Shown here piece after piece: positions 11,703 to 24,395 of a DNA stretch of 64,000 nucleotides. Made by a program: the position numbers and the translations under genes. The notes below the pieces were generated by a model. That model was not told where the DNA came from and ran no database searches. It saw only the letters and a program-made list of their open reading frames with translations. The stretch comes from Apteryx mantelli (taxonomy: Eukaryota; Chordata; Aves; Apterygiformes; Apterygidae), in NCBI RefSeq assembly GCF_036417845.1, contig NC_089978.1, positions 128,618,183 through 128,682,182 of the forward strand. The letters are read 5' to 3'. Each line of letters begins with the position of its first letter. Within the stretch, counting starts at the first letter, position 1.

Positions 11703-13133
11703 GTGAGTGGCACAGCTGGGGAGAGGGGACGGCGCAGCGGGGAAGCTGGCCTTAGAGAGGGCCGCAGGGTAGAGCTGTGGCGGGCCTTGGGGTTAAGGAC
11801 TTTCCTCCCCTCCGTTGGCTCCTGCCTGCAGCAGCAAATCTTTGTGCCAGAGTTTGGGAAGTTGCTTTCTGGATTCTGGGAAGCGGCTCTGCATGTGAGT
11901 CTGTGTGCCAGACGCAAGAAAAATGACAAGAGCGGAGTAAACTCCCGCTGAGCTCCTCCAGGGTGTGATTTGTGTTGCATCGGGCAGGTGGGATTTGGGG
12001 GACTCGGCTGTTTCTTTCCAACTCTTCCTCCTGGGGTAGGCGGCGTTAATGGAGGGCCCTGTGTGTGCACACACCGCCGGGCTCCGGCACTGGCCGAAAT
12101 TTTCCTCAAAGGTTTGGTGGGCAAAGTGTGCCTGTCCTGCTCGCCGCCGGCTGGATGAGGAGGGACCGTGCGGTGGAGAACAGGAGAGGGAAAAGCAGCA
12201 TAAGAAACGCTCATTTTCTCTTGCCCCAACTCTTGTCAAAAAGTGATGGGAGTTTGCAGACAGGACTCGGCTCCTGCAAAGGCAGAGGCATTTCGGTCGG
12301 TGCTGTGTTGAAGGGGCTGGTGCTGCTGCAAAGAAAGCGTGGGTGGGTAATCTGTGAGCAAAATTTTTGTCCTCTTCTTGTGCAGTTGGAGATTTTTAGC
12401 CCCGGTGAAAGGGCAATGAATGATTTGGGTTGGGGGAAGTAATTTTCCGCTCTGCAGTGGGATGCCGTGGGATCTGTGCATGTGCGCCTTGCTGTTTGGG
12501 CTCTAACTTTGGCAGGTCCTCTTGGTGCTGACTGTAGATAGAAAATGTGCTGGAGGACAAAATGGGATGCAGAATCTGTGGCTGTGTCCAAATGAAACTT
12601 TTTGAAATGCTCTGAAGATGTTGATAATTGCACTGAAAAATAATAGTAGATTTTTACTGTTATGCACATCTGGCAGAAGTTACTTAATACAAATCTTGTA
12701 TTTTTGAGCACTGTCTCAACAAATTCTAATTCCCCAAGTATTTATTTCACTGACATTGTGGAAAAAGCAGCTCAGGCCTATTAAAGGGTTTTTTTTGCTC
12801 TTGTTTGTTTTAAAGAAACTCTCTTGACCTCTCTGCAGCATTATATGAGTGGGATAACAGGAGTCCACACACACAGTGTGTGTATGAGCGTAATTCCAGG
12901 CATCTCTTAAATTGCTTGATTTTATTCGTGTCCAGTGCTCTTAATTTTGACATTGCTACCACGGTGTCTTTTTGATACGTTCATTCACAATCAGCCACTA
13001 AAGTTTCTTTTCCCATGGGCTCGAAAACTGTCATGGAAAATATTAAAAGAATGTGGGCGTTTGTGAGTAGGATTTTGTCTTAGCTTTCTTTTCTTTTGGA
13101 ACAGCCTTAATGTGTCTGGGTATAGAGGAGGGT

Positions 13134-13164
13134 TCTTATATATATATGTGCATATATATAATAT

Positions 13165-13202
<38 letters not shown>

Positions 13203-13203
13203 C
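13134..13203. repeat. TA / CATA / CA compound microsatellite
   Basis: TA dinucleotides (13138-13162) give way to about five CATA units and then about ten CA units ending at 13202. Apparent Cys/Val- and Ile/Tyr/His-rich open frames on both strands are translations of this repeat. Confidence 0.9.
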
Positions 13204-14589
13204 TTTTTTCTAATGGGTTGGATATTGAAGTTTATGATTCTAGGAAAGATTTCAGCAGAAACATTTCAAGGGTTTGCAATGAAGATTTGTTCTATTTAAG
13301 TGACCTAGAGAAATGAAGGTGAAATAACTCTCCTTGTTAGTAGGAATTGTCCTGGAACAGGAAAATTAAGAGAGTTGTGAGCTTCCTGCTGGGTGGATGA
13401 TACTCTCTGATGAGAAATAAATAGAGTTTTGTTCTATGTACTTTTTTAACCCTCCCCTTTATACACAATTAAAGGGATTAATCGTACAACACAGACAAGA
13501 TACCAGTAAGTGTTTGCTGTTAGGGCTGAAGTCAGATATGGAGGCGTCCTCCCTGCTGATGCAGTTCCAGTTGGGGAGAATGAGGCAGATTCATCTGAAG
13601 GACGCACAAGAGTCCCGTACAGATTTGAAAAGCCAGTTCAGTTTTCTCTCCCTTTCTCTCTCATACACGTACACACCCGTGAGATCTTTCTTTGAGAGAG
13701 CTCCCAGTACAAGTAGCTGAATCCACACACATTTCTTCTCTGCTTGGAGCAAAGAAGAATTTAACAGGTAACTGTATGTGCTGCAAACTGGAATATAAGT
13801 CTTACGGATGCTCTATTTCCCTATGTTCTGCAAAACACAGCTTTTCCTTATCTAGTACTGGCATGATATCCCCAGTGAGCACAGAGTGAGAGCTCTTACA
13901 GACATTGCAAGTGAAACTCAGTGCTTGGTATTTGCAGAGGTCTTTCTGGCCCTTTGGGTGTGAGACTCTTGGCTTTCACTTTGGAGTTTTGCTCTTTCGA
14001 AGGACAGATGAATTATTGCCCAGTTCCCTTCACTTCTTGAAATTCTGTGATGTCCTCAAAACTGACAGCAGACTGATCCCTCCAAGCCCTTCGATACTGA
14101 ACTTCCATCTTCGCTGTGTTTTCAAGCTGCTGAGACAGCTCCTTCCACCTGACCAGGAGCAGCAGAGTTGGGCCTTTAGGAGCTATCTGTGGCCTTCTGC
14201 CACGCAAGAAGCATTGCAGCTGAGGTTGTGAAGTGAGCAGCCTGCTTTGTCCCCATCCGCCCAAATGATGCAGAGAGGAAATTTCTTTTCCTGAATTAAG
14301 AAATCTAGTCATTTTAGAGCAGACCTGAGTTTTTGTAGTTTCTCTCTATGTTACTGAATGGTCACACCTGACTAAAGTACCAACAAATCTACCTGCCAGT
14401 GCTTCGTGGCCTCTTCCTGAGTCACGTGCCCTCAGAACTACAGAAACCTGACAGTTTGATACCATGCAGAGCAAAAAAACCTATTAGTTCTTCTACGCTG
14501 GCTCTAGGAGAGAAGATCAGTGATGGGGAAGAAAGGCATTCTTAAGATTGAAGCACAAGTTTGGATGTCGAAGTGTCTGTACTGTAGTC

Positions 14590-14715
14590 TCAGCTGATGC
14601 ACGTGCCCTGCGTGAGCTTAAGCAATTTCCCGCTCAACCCGGTGCCTCCGTTTCCCCATCTAGAGAACGAGGCTAATACCCAGCACAGATGGGGTAAAAA
14701 TTGTGGAGTGGCAAA
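14590..14715 (+). mobile_element. MIR/CORE-SINE-like fragment (sense)
   Basis: The ordered motifs 'gtgagcttaagcaatttccc', 'ggtgcctccgtttccccatc' and 'gaggctaatacc' parallel the MIR core (gaccttgggcaagt..., gcctcagtttcc...catctgtaaaat, gataatacc). It is a diverged ancient SINE copy. Confidence 0.6.
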
Positions 14716-17569
14716 TATTGCTGTCCACATTGACTCTTCCAAGCTGACAGGCACGGACCCTTGTTTCTCTCAGACCAGAGCTCAGGCGTGAAAGAGAGGA
14801 CCTGCTGGACCCTGCTGAGCATCTCCTATGCTGTCAGAGGGCTGGGGAGGCATCTTTCTGACTTTAAAAACGTGCCCTTTTCCTATGGTTGTTACAGCTT
14901 AGGGAGAGAGGTGGGTTTCAATGACACTGATGGTTTTGGGCACCACAGGAGCAGGTTTGCGTCAGTGGCTCCACCAGAGGCTGCCAGAACTCGAGCCTCA
15001 CCAAGCTGTTCATGGCACGTCATGGTGCAATGCCAGGCGAGCTGAAAGGGGCAAAGCTGGGTTTTCCTGCAGTTTTTACTCCAGCCATAATTACAGCCCA
15101 GGAACTGTGCATGTGACAGCAGCATTGTCCCGGGAAGGCAGGGAGGAAAAAAGACACGTGACACAAACTTTGCTGTCATCTTCTGTGGCCCTGGCCCTTT
15201 GGAGTGGCAGCCGGCGGAGGTGACAGCAAGGCTAATGGCCTGTGACCTACACCAGAGGTTGGCATTTTTAACCCTGGTGCAGGTGTGACATGGCACCGTG
15301 GAAATATCTTGCATTTCTAGCGCTTGGTGCCATATCCGGTGCAGCAAAGTTAAGTTTGGGCAGGCATGCATTACGGCAGGCTTCAGATTAATTCTGTCCT
15401 CCTGGGTTTTCAGGCTTTAGTCTCAGTTAGTCTCAGTTTAGTCACTCAACCCACAAAAAATTAAAGCAGCAGTAGGCCACTGTAACTCTGGGTTAACAAA
15501 AGTTTCTTTGGTAGTAAATAATGGTAGATTGGTCATATTCATGCCTGCCACTGAGTGCCTCAGAGGGGGCAAAATTCCCTCAACTTCTTTAATGTGCAAA
15601 GAAGATTTGATATATTACTGCTGGCATATTATGGATCAGGACTGCAAATCTCTTGGTTTAAACCATTGCCTCCCAGGCTAAAAACTTCGTACTGTGAGAA
15701 GTACTGTTGGGATGGGATATCCCACAAGGAAAAAAGCTCTCTTGCAAAATCTTTGGAGACTTCCTGTTTCTGGTTAGACTAAAAACATCCTGAGGGAAAA
15801 ACCTGATGTTGTGTATTTTGGTGTTCCTGTGGTCAGTCTCAGTTTAAAGGGTTGTTACATATTCCTATTCCTAGGCCACGAGAATAATTTAAAGAAAATA
15901 ATGTATTCAGTGAATTTCAGGTCCTTAGATAGAATGCTGGTGAATATCATCTTCCATTTTTCTACATGGATTTTGAGTAATTATTCAATAAAATGTATCA
16001 CAAACATCTTTTTTATTTCCTGGTATTTGGTTTAGTTCTTCTGGGCCTGGAATCATACAACATTGTTTCTGTTGCTTCCTTGGCTGAACATAATGCTTGA
16101 AGCTGGTTTTCTGGAGGTAATGCTTGCAAGATGGGAAGCTTTTAGAATTTGCTTTGTATGCATACTTGCACATAAGAGTTTTTAAAATCTACTTTTCATA
16201 GAAACTTGTGCTTCTGCAACCCAGCTGTATGAATGTTCATGGAAAGCTAACACAAAAGGAGTGTGAATGCAATGGAAGCAAATCGGCTGAAAAGCTCGGA
16301 AAGCTATTTGTTGCAAGGGAAAAATGTTCAATGCTTGTGTAGTTCTGAAGTTGCTGCAGGCAGTGCGGCGTTTTAGACATAAATCGGGAACAACAGATCC
16401 CTGCCCTGAGGATCTTGCATGCTCCTTTTATTAAAATGGTCTCTTTTTTCCCCTGTGAAAGGACAAATGGGATCAGAGGCTCGGCTGTGCCTGATGGAGT
16501 TGTTAGCACAGCACCTGGCACAATGGAGCCACAGTTGCTGAGAGGGCTCTCAGGGCTGTTGTTGCGTGTTATAGGAGTGCTTGAGTTAGAGGCAGTGCCA
16601 ATTTATTTTGGCTCTGGTGGGATCGATGGAGGAAAATGTGCTTCAGGGAGCGTGTGGGACGTGCTCAAGCTTCTTTGCCTTTTTTGTAGGCAGTGTGCCA
16701 GCACAGAGGTGAGAGCCAAACTTCACCCTCGCTTTCTGCTCAGCTACTTTGGGGAGGCTGCTGCCCTGTAGCCGAAATCCATCCCCGAGCTCCCACTAGA
16801 TGCGAGGATTGTGACTGCACCCTCTGATGGTGCAGTGGAACAGGGGCTTGTTGGGCTAAGTCCAAACCACACAACAGTGTTTTGCCCCTATGAAAATATA
16901 TATACTGTTGTCAAGATCACACAGGATCTGGGCTGCGGTATCTCTGTGCATGTGTCTGTAAAACCGGATTGTGGCTTGGAAACCAGTCTCCTTTCCTCCT
17001 GAACTTCTGTGCCCAGTGTAGGCAGTAAGTTACCCCAAACCCCGGGTGGCAATTCCATTTTGGCACTCCAAGGTCCGGTCTGGCACAGAGATTAGCCAAA
17101 AAGTCATACTCCTACACAGAGCCAGGGTCCCGGGGTCCTGCCAAATGCTAGGCTGTGTTCACTGGCTGCAAGGTCAGCGAGTCTAAAGAAGCTTGTGTGT
17201 CTAAAGACTGTGTATCAGGCCCTTCTCCTGCTATTTTAATCATGAGAGTGGAGAGGGAAAGGGTATGAATGTCCCTGTCAGAACTGTGCTGCCAGCTTTC
17301 AAATATCAGGCCAAGGTTCCATTTTGTTTTTTTCCTAACATTAACAGAAGAACAGGTTAGGCCCTGTGAATCAATATGTTGTGCTCAGTATGGTTGAGAA
17401 AATTTGTGCTGGTATAAAGTTACTGAGATGGATCTCTGAGAAATAAACCTCAAACGTGGATACACTGGCCTAGAATATAACATTTATGTGCAAAATGCAG
17501 CTTCCTCACATAATGTCACTCTAATATATCCCAGTACTTTTTTTCTTAAGGCAGAACAACTACCTCACT

Positions 17570-17745
17570 TAGTGATGGCCAGAGTTTTAGGGTGCCAGTT
17601 TGGGATGTGAGGAGAGCAAGGTCTGATTCACCTCTATGCTGCAAATTTCCCTCCAAGTTAGGGCAAGTTGATCTTTTGCCTCAGCTCTTCACCTGCAAAA
17701 CTTATTGGTGGCACTTCCCTGCCTCCTTGTGGTTTTGAGGATAGG
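17570..17745 (+). mobile_element. MIR/CORE-SINE-like fragment (sense), longest copy
   Basis: Motifs in order are 'ggtctgattcacctctatgc', 'gttagggcaagttgatcttt', 'tgcctcagctcttcacctgc', 'cacttccctgcctccttgtg' and 'gttttgaggat'. They match the sauropsid MIR-type SINE body and tail order: ggcaagtcactt, cctcagttccccatctg, cacttccctgcctca, gttgtgaggat. It is the clearest SINE in the window. The minus-strand open frame over it is a shadow. Confidence 0.7.
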
Positions 17746-18854
17746 TCTATTGGAGATTGCGAGAGACTGTGGATTTGCCAGCTGCCAAAAAAACCTCTCG
17801 GATAAGGACCACTGCTCATTTCAGTGAAGAGCCTCTGGGGCATTGGCAACCTGATGGGAGACCCCTGTGGTTCCCTTTGGGAGAATCCACCCATGCGTGC
17901 TAGGTGGATGTGGGCTCTGTAAGGGCTGTGTGATATTTTTGATTTGGAGGATAAGCTGGGTGTCCAGCTGTAGAGGAGCCGTTCTCTGAGAGTGACCCTT
18001 AAGGAGTCTAGCGTTGGTAGTAGCACTACAGCTGCAGTAGATTTATGGCTCCAGCCAGTGGTGGTACAGAGAGGCCATTGTAATCTTATGTACTGTACGC
18101 TGTATATCTCAACAAGCAAAGTGGCTCCTGTTTTTTTTTTTCCTCTTCCTTTCCATCACTTTATGTCTAGCTTTATGAAGTTCCTCCCCTTAAATTGCAA
18201 ATTTGGCCTTATCTTCAAAGAAACCCTTTGGTGCCAAGCTTTTAAAAGCAGGTAGGAGGCAAGAGCAAAAACATCAAATCCATTAACAGCCCAGTTGCCA
18301 GAGAAAATGTTTTTTAAAACAAAATCTGATACCTTAGTGTTTGAGATCCAAAGGCGAGATTGAATACAAGTATGGGCCTTGTCCCCTGAGAGTCACAGCA
18401 CTGGGAATATGCTGGCAGAGAGCATGGTACAAGGATTCTTGTGCGTGCATGCACACAAATAGACAATTATTTGGAAGCCAATAATATTCTGGATGCCGAA
18501 TAATAATTTACTTCATCTAGTGCCTTCTGTCCCAAATTGCTCCCTGAGCTGCAGCTGACGTGTACAGCGTTCTCGTCACTCCAGCCCTCCGCTGTATGGC
18601 AGTCCCCTCTGGGGCAGAAAGGTAGTGCTTGGTTGCACGTTGCTCAGCTGTGGGTAGTAAAAAGGACTGGTTGGCCCAACTTCTTTTAAGCCTGCTGCTG
18701 TCAATGAGTGATTCCTTTGGGCCCCCTGAGTCTAAGGTGATGGGAATATGATTTTTCTTTTATTTTAAGAAAGCTGCTTGTTCAACAAACTCAAGTCCCA
18801 TCAGATCAAAGGGGTGGGTTTGAGTCCTAATGTCAAGAGATGCCTTCAAAAACA

Positions 18855-18945
18855 TGCTGGGTGGGATTTTTCAAAAGCACTTGGGGTGACTTTTTAATGA
18901 CATGGTGGAGAGTCAATGAGGCCTACGCATTGAAGTCTCTCAGAT
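18855..18945. repeat. Possible sauropsid 'tttcaaaagcactt' repeat fragment
   Basis: The segments 'gggatttttcaaaagcactt' and 'gcattgaagtctctcag' recall the common reptile element with 'attttcaaaagcacttaggtgact' and 'cattgaaagtcaatggg'. It is weak and diverged, and no family is assigned. Confidence 0.3.
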
Positions 18946-20539
18946 GTTCTGGAGAGACCAGCCTGCTCTTCCCTTGCTTTTAAGTATGAGGTCACTCTTG
19001 GTAGATCTGTGGGACTGTCCCACTGTCACCAGTATAGTAGCTGCCAAAACTAGTCCCAACCACCATTTCTGCATGTGAATAGCCACTTCTGAAATAGAGT
19101 CCATCAAGCATGTCTTGACCTTGCGAGGAGTTGAAGTGTAGCTCCCAAGACAGAGCTATCCTGGCAGGAGAGCATGATGGCCCAAATCCCCAGCTGCAGG
19201 GGGAAATGAATCCAGCAAGGAGCACCCTGTGGCCATCTCCCTCTGGATCCCAGCAGTGGGACCCTTGCAAGAGGAAGGTTTGATAACTACCAGCCTTTGA
19301 GTCACTGTGGGAACTTCCCTACCCCTCAGCTGTCCGAGCAGGGCATCCAGCTTGTAGCTGTCAGCCACCTGTGGAGTTTGTAGGGTGAGACAGGGCTATG
19401 AGAAACTGGAGCACTCAGAGGAGTGGCAACTGCTCAGGACACTGGCGATTGCTCAGGATGTGTCTGTCATCACCATTTCATCACTCTGATGTTGCTCTTC
19501 AGGTGGCTGAGGTTGGCACCTTCCCAGCAGGTGAGGAGTAGAGTTGCTTGTTGTGTACCGACTCATGCCTGAGCTCCTTCATAACTTTGAAGAGGAAGCA
19601 TGAAAAGCAGCTCAAGGGCTACTTGCTTTTAAGGACCTTGCATTTCTGGCAACCTGAGCTCTGGTGAATGTTGCGAGGGTAGTTTAAGACCTTGGTATAC
19701 CCAGCTCCACGCCCTGTTAGAAATCACCATCCTGCCAGTAGAGAGGGGGAAGGTCTCAGGATCATGGTCAGCTATGCTAGGTGACCATGCAGCTCATTAA
19801 CTCAGTGAGGGCTGCTGAGGAAGAGGGGTCATGTGGAGCTGGAGCCCAGCTGTGTGTTTGCTGACCCTACTTCCTCTTGGCAGAGAGGCGAATAGCCAAT
19901 TTGGGGAAGTGTTAGGGAAGAGCAGCATGGTTTACATTGCTATGGCTATTCACAAGCTGAAGACAAGCCAGCCCTGTATCTTTTAGCATTGGCAGTAGTC
20001 TATTAGAGTAAGCTGTTCTTTCCTGGTATGCAAATATGCAGTACAGATCTGCTGATTGCATTATGAAGTCTGCTGTCTTTTCTAGAAGCAAGTGTCAGCT
20101 ATTAACATAGTAAGTTAGGCAGGAACATACTCACTAGATGTGCAGTTGTCAGGTTCTCATCACGATTTCCTGGACTGCTGGTTTCAGAAGGAAGGAAAAT
20201 TGGAGCACAAATAGAATAACATCTAGAGCAAAGTAGTAAGTTGTGTTTATCATTGACATCTGACCACCTAACATGCGCTCTGCCCTAAAATCTGTTTCCC
20301 CTGGGATGACTTTGGACATCCCTAACCTCTGAGCCACTTCAAAGAACCACCTTTAAAAATTTTTCCCAAACTAGTGACCAAGCAAACAAGCAAAAATTTA
20401 GCAGCCACAAAAATGTGAGTGTAACCCACTTTTTGCAGAGCTGAAGCATTTAACAAACCTCTACTTATCTTGACGTTGACTCTCCAGATGAAGGCCTTGA
20501 GAAAGACCTGCCACCCCATCTCCCTCCATCACCATACTC

Positions 20540-20690
20540 CAAAACCTAAATTATTATTTGTGTTGCAGTAGTGTCCAGAAGTTTTAACCAAGACTAGGGT
20601 CCTGCTATGTTAGACACTACGCTAATCTGTAATGGAAAACAGTTCCTATATCCCCATTCAAAATAGTAAGACAAACAGAGTATAGGAGAT
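20540..20690 (+). repeat. Sauropsid interspersed repeat with 'ttatttgtattgcagtag' head
   Basis: The order 'ttattatttgtgttgcagta', 'aaccaagactagggtcctgc', 'ctatgttagacactacgcta', 'cagttcctatatcccc' and 'agtaagacaaacagagta' follows a very common turtle/crocodilian element: tattgcagtagcacctag, cagggccccattgtgctaggcgctgtac, acagtccctgcccc, aagacaaacag. The antisense orientation of the same family appears near 24.3 and 35.5 kb. Confidence 0.55.
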
Positions 20691-23600
20691 AAAAACAAGC
20701 ATGAAGAAGGATGCACGTGCCCTGGGGTCACTCAGCAGGTCAGGGTTAGTGCCTAGTGCAGACCCCATGTTGTCTGATAGGGAGCCCCATGCTTTATCCT
20801 CCATCTGGGCCTGCTCTTCAGAAAAGGAGGTCAAAGCCAAGCATTACTTGGATTTCACCTAGAGCTGCTCTGCCTTGAAGCTCTCCCTTTAGCTTAGAGT
20901 TGTCCATAGCAAGGTCTCATCTTTGTTAGCTCTCAGCTCACATCAGTCAGTAAAGAGTGGTATTTCCAAAGGTCCAATAAGTAGTTGCCTGAATGGGAGC
21001 ACTTGCCCCTGCAGACATTGTTCGTAGTGTCTTGCTGCTGCGGCATGCCTTGCAACTGGAACAGACTGCTTGTCTTGTAGGATTGAAACTCGTGTCTATC
21101 CTCAGAAGGCAAATGAACAAGAGGTCTGCTGGGGTTCTGGGGGATGGCAGGTGGAGAGCAAGAGCGCATGGCTGAAGGAGAAGGAAAGGAGCCAGTTATG
21201 GCTTTAATTCTCTCGTGTCAGCTAGTTTTCAATTGCGGCATTGTGCTTTGGAAGATAGCTGGGAGAGCAGAGAGCCAGTGTAATAAATGTGCATGCTGCA
21301 AGCAAAATGTTCTCATTATATAAATATTGTGTACCTCCTTTGTCGGGCGATCTGGGACTGTGCTCCTCCTGCCCTGGAGGCACAGGCTTTTACTACACAA
21401 GCCAAGGATGAACTCTAACAGATGCTGCTAACGGTAGGTACATGGCTGTCGCGGTGGCCCAGAAACAAGAGGACAGGGTTGCTCACATCTGCATGGTCAG
21501 TGCAGGAGTACCTTAGGCTGTGCAGAGGAGGGATGAGGAGCTGTAGAAATACAAAGAGCTGCTCTTCCTGAGAGCTCAAGACCACACTGAACATATCGCT
21601 GAGGACACGCAGGGGTACACAGATGCTAACCCAACTCCTGCCCCTGCGTATAGTCCAAGATGGAGCTGCCAACACCAATGGCAGGACATGAGCACAGCCA
21701 GCCTGAGAGCCCTGCTTGATGGGGTAACTGGGAACTGTCTCTCAGGGGCATAGGGTTGCTTCGCCAACCTCTGGGTGAGTTCCCCCACCTCTCCTTTCTG
21801 CCCTTTGACTTGACAGCCCTGCTTTGGGAAGCAGGCGGGGATGGGGCCTGCATAGGCTTCCTCCTCTGGCACCTGCTCGTCTGCTGCAAGTTGCAGGCAA
21901 GCTCTCCTGTGGGGCTGCTCATGTCTCTGTCCTGCTGCTGGATGAGTAACAGCCTGAACTGCAGTCAGAGGGGTTTTTGCACAGAGGAATGCTTTGAAAC
22001 ACATTGTTTTAATGGCATTTTGTTGCCAAGGGCTCTTTGTGGTTGGATGAAGAGATGACTCCTTTCCCTGCTCTGTAGGGAGAGGAACACATTTGAAGCA
22101 GGACTCCTCAGTTTTGTGAGTGGGTTTGATCTGCCCTCCGCAAGCTGAAGAATTTAATTACAGAGGAGATGTTAGATGAGGTGTTTGGGCCCTTCCAGCT
22201 TCTCCCGGCTGAGTAAGTGCCTTTGGAGTGGAAGAGCAGTGGGAGACGCCAGCCATCTGCAACAGTTACGACTTTTTCTTCTCTGCTTTCTGGTCCCAAG
22301 TTTCTCCCCATGCATGAAAGACTGCTAGATCGAACCAACTTAGCTGTTGCCTTTGCTTTTATCCAGCTGAATTAGGTTGTGGGATGAAAAAAGTGTCAAA
22401 AAATTGGGTTGTGCCATCCCCCTGCCCTATACGTAGTGAAAATAATCTCTCCCTCCCTCTCAACACTCACATCCCTCTCCCTTTGCCAGCGGAGCGTTTT
22501 TGTAAGTCTCCACAAAGGAGAGGGAGAACTGGATTATAGTTGAGTCTGTGAATGTGCACCCATTCCCCAAGTGTGTGCTGCCTCCTAAAGGATGTGGGGA
22601 CTGCTGCTGAGGGCTTGTGCCTTCCCTCTTCCCAATTTTCTGGCTTTAATTTACCCTCTCTGCCTGAGGTCCCTGTGCTGCAACAGCAGTTGCTGGGGCT
22701 GAGAAAGGCTTGTTGGGCCTATGCCGAATGCCCCTGTCCTTACTTGTTTTGGGAAGGGCTGATAAGGAACAACTGGAGGTGCCTCTCCAGGCGCCAGCCT
22801 GCTGCCGGAGAGGTGCTCCCAGCCCTTGCTGACTCAGGGGCGAGCGTGCGGCGCAGGCGTGTTGGAGCGGGTTTGGGGAGCCCTCACCCAGGCAGGGTTA
22901 CTGCCTGCCATTGCAGGCAGAGTTGCAGCCTCCCCAGAGGTTTCTCTGGAAAAATACAGGCCTCCCCCACCAGGAAAACCTGGGTTCTCCTTCACTTGTT
23001 CCCTCCCATCTGGCAGATTGGGGCTCTGGGGTTCAAATGCAACATTTTCAAATCTCTGCCAATGTTTCCGATCTCCCAGTATTTTGCAATCTCAGAGGTT
23101 TTAGTGTTGACCTGTCTCCCCACAGGCATCCAGAGAAATGCCTCAGTGGGCAAGGGTGGACATGGTCATGGCGTGTGCTGGGGTGCCTGCGTGGGCAAGG
23201 GGCAACAAGGCAACAGGCCAAAATCCCACAGCAGGCTGTTAAAGAGAGCCACAGCAAGGTAGATTTACCTAGGAGCTCCAAGCTTTGTGCTTCCAGAGCT
23301 TTCTGCTAAATAAACACATAAATAAAAGTTGGTAATAGGTAAGGTAGAGTTGGGGAGGAGGAACCCAAAATAAAGACCCTTAAATAGGCATGTCTGGGGC
23401 AAACCTCAAAAAATTGCCTCCTCCAGAAGCTCCCCACATCCTGTTTCCAAAGGTGGTCTTATCTTTACATGAGGACTGCAAAACAAAACTCATTTTCCAT
23501 GTAACACCTTTGTAGTCAATAGATATGACTGACAGAGGTTTCTCTGTGGCTTTTAGTGGCCAGCAGCAGAGACTCTCCAGAGGCTTTATTGGGGGTACAA

Positions 23601-24319
23601 AGGCCCAGAGACTGCCCTGGATTTGTCCCCCTCTTGTACAAAGAAGGATGCTCCTAGCAGATGTTTGTTATCAGCAGAGCAAATGGAGGGAAAACAGATA
23701 AACTTCAGCTGGCAAGAAATACAGAGGGAAATTATCATTGTTTCCCTGTTAGGCTTGCAGAGGGCATTCTGGAAGCTGCTTTTTGTCCCATTGTTATGGT
23801 TTATGTTTACATAGCTTATATCTTTAATGAGAGACTATTAAATCCCAAAGCACGTTGTAGATATTACTCTATGAGAACAGTTTGCTTTATCCATTGCATG
23901 GCAGAGTATGGCAGCTGTGGAACTGGATTTAAAATCATGGAACAGCATTTCCTCAAAACTTTTTCTTTTTTTAAATCCTAAAAGAGTTCATGGTATTTTC
24001 CATACTAAGAAATGGTCAATAACTTCACTATAGATAATTCTGAGATTGGATTTCCTTTATATAGCTGACTTTTTCCCATTGCTACAGGGGAAAAAGTAAG
24101 TCCTTGTTCTCTTCCACTTCTAATACTGCATGTGTGGCCTGTAGCAAGCAACAGTATTAACATAAACTACAGATCAGGATGGTGTTCAGGTAAGCACTGA
24201 CTGAGCTGGTCTACAGGTGACTTTGCACTGAATAGTGAAAGTTTCTTCTAGGGGCATTTGGTGTTATGGGACCATCACAAACTTCTCTTCTCAAAGAAAG
24301 CATTGTCAGTCTCTGCAAG

Positions 24320-24395
24320 CAATTAGAGACAAATTCCTTGAGGCAGAGGATGTCTTTCTATTGTACTTCTGTAGAGTACCTAATACTAAGGTCTT
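24320..24395 (-). repeat. Same interspersed family as 20540-20690, antisense
   Basis: The run 'aaattccttgaggcagagga' then 'tgtctttctattgtacttct' and 'gtagagtacctaatact' parallels the antisense consensus: aagctccttggggcagggac, tgtctttttgttctgtgtttgtacagcacctagcacaat. It is short and diverged. Confidence 0.5.

Larger units (their letters stand above)
10640..11760 (+). promoter_or_regulatory. BOC: CpG island, probable BOC promoter
   Basis: This roughly 1.1 kb stretch is by far the most CpG-dense in the window. It has many GGCGGC and GCGGGG clusters around 10.76-11.10 kb and continues to the splice donor at 11703. No well-placed TATA box stands out, as is usual for CpG-island promoters. It lies 32 kb upstream of the first coding exon on the same strand, and BOC genes are known to have non-coding 5' exons. 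Long open frames on both strands here are a by-product of high GC and low stop-codon frequency. I cannot place the transcription start; somewhere between about 11.3 and 11.65 kb seems most likely. Linkage to BOC is an inference from strand, position and the donor. Confidence 0.6.

Noticed and set aside
10587..11755. Long Pro/Ala/Gly/Arg-rich open frames on both strands in the CpG island
   Set aside because: They overlap each other in several frames, contain no domain, and are expected where GC is very high and stop codons are scarce.
22552..23262. 236-codon + strand open frame in intron 1
   Set aside because: No recognisable domain, no codon bias visible, and overlapping open frames of similar quality on both strands.
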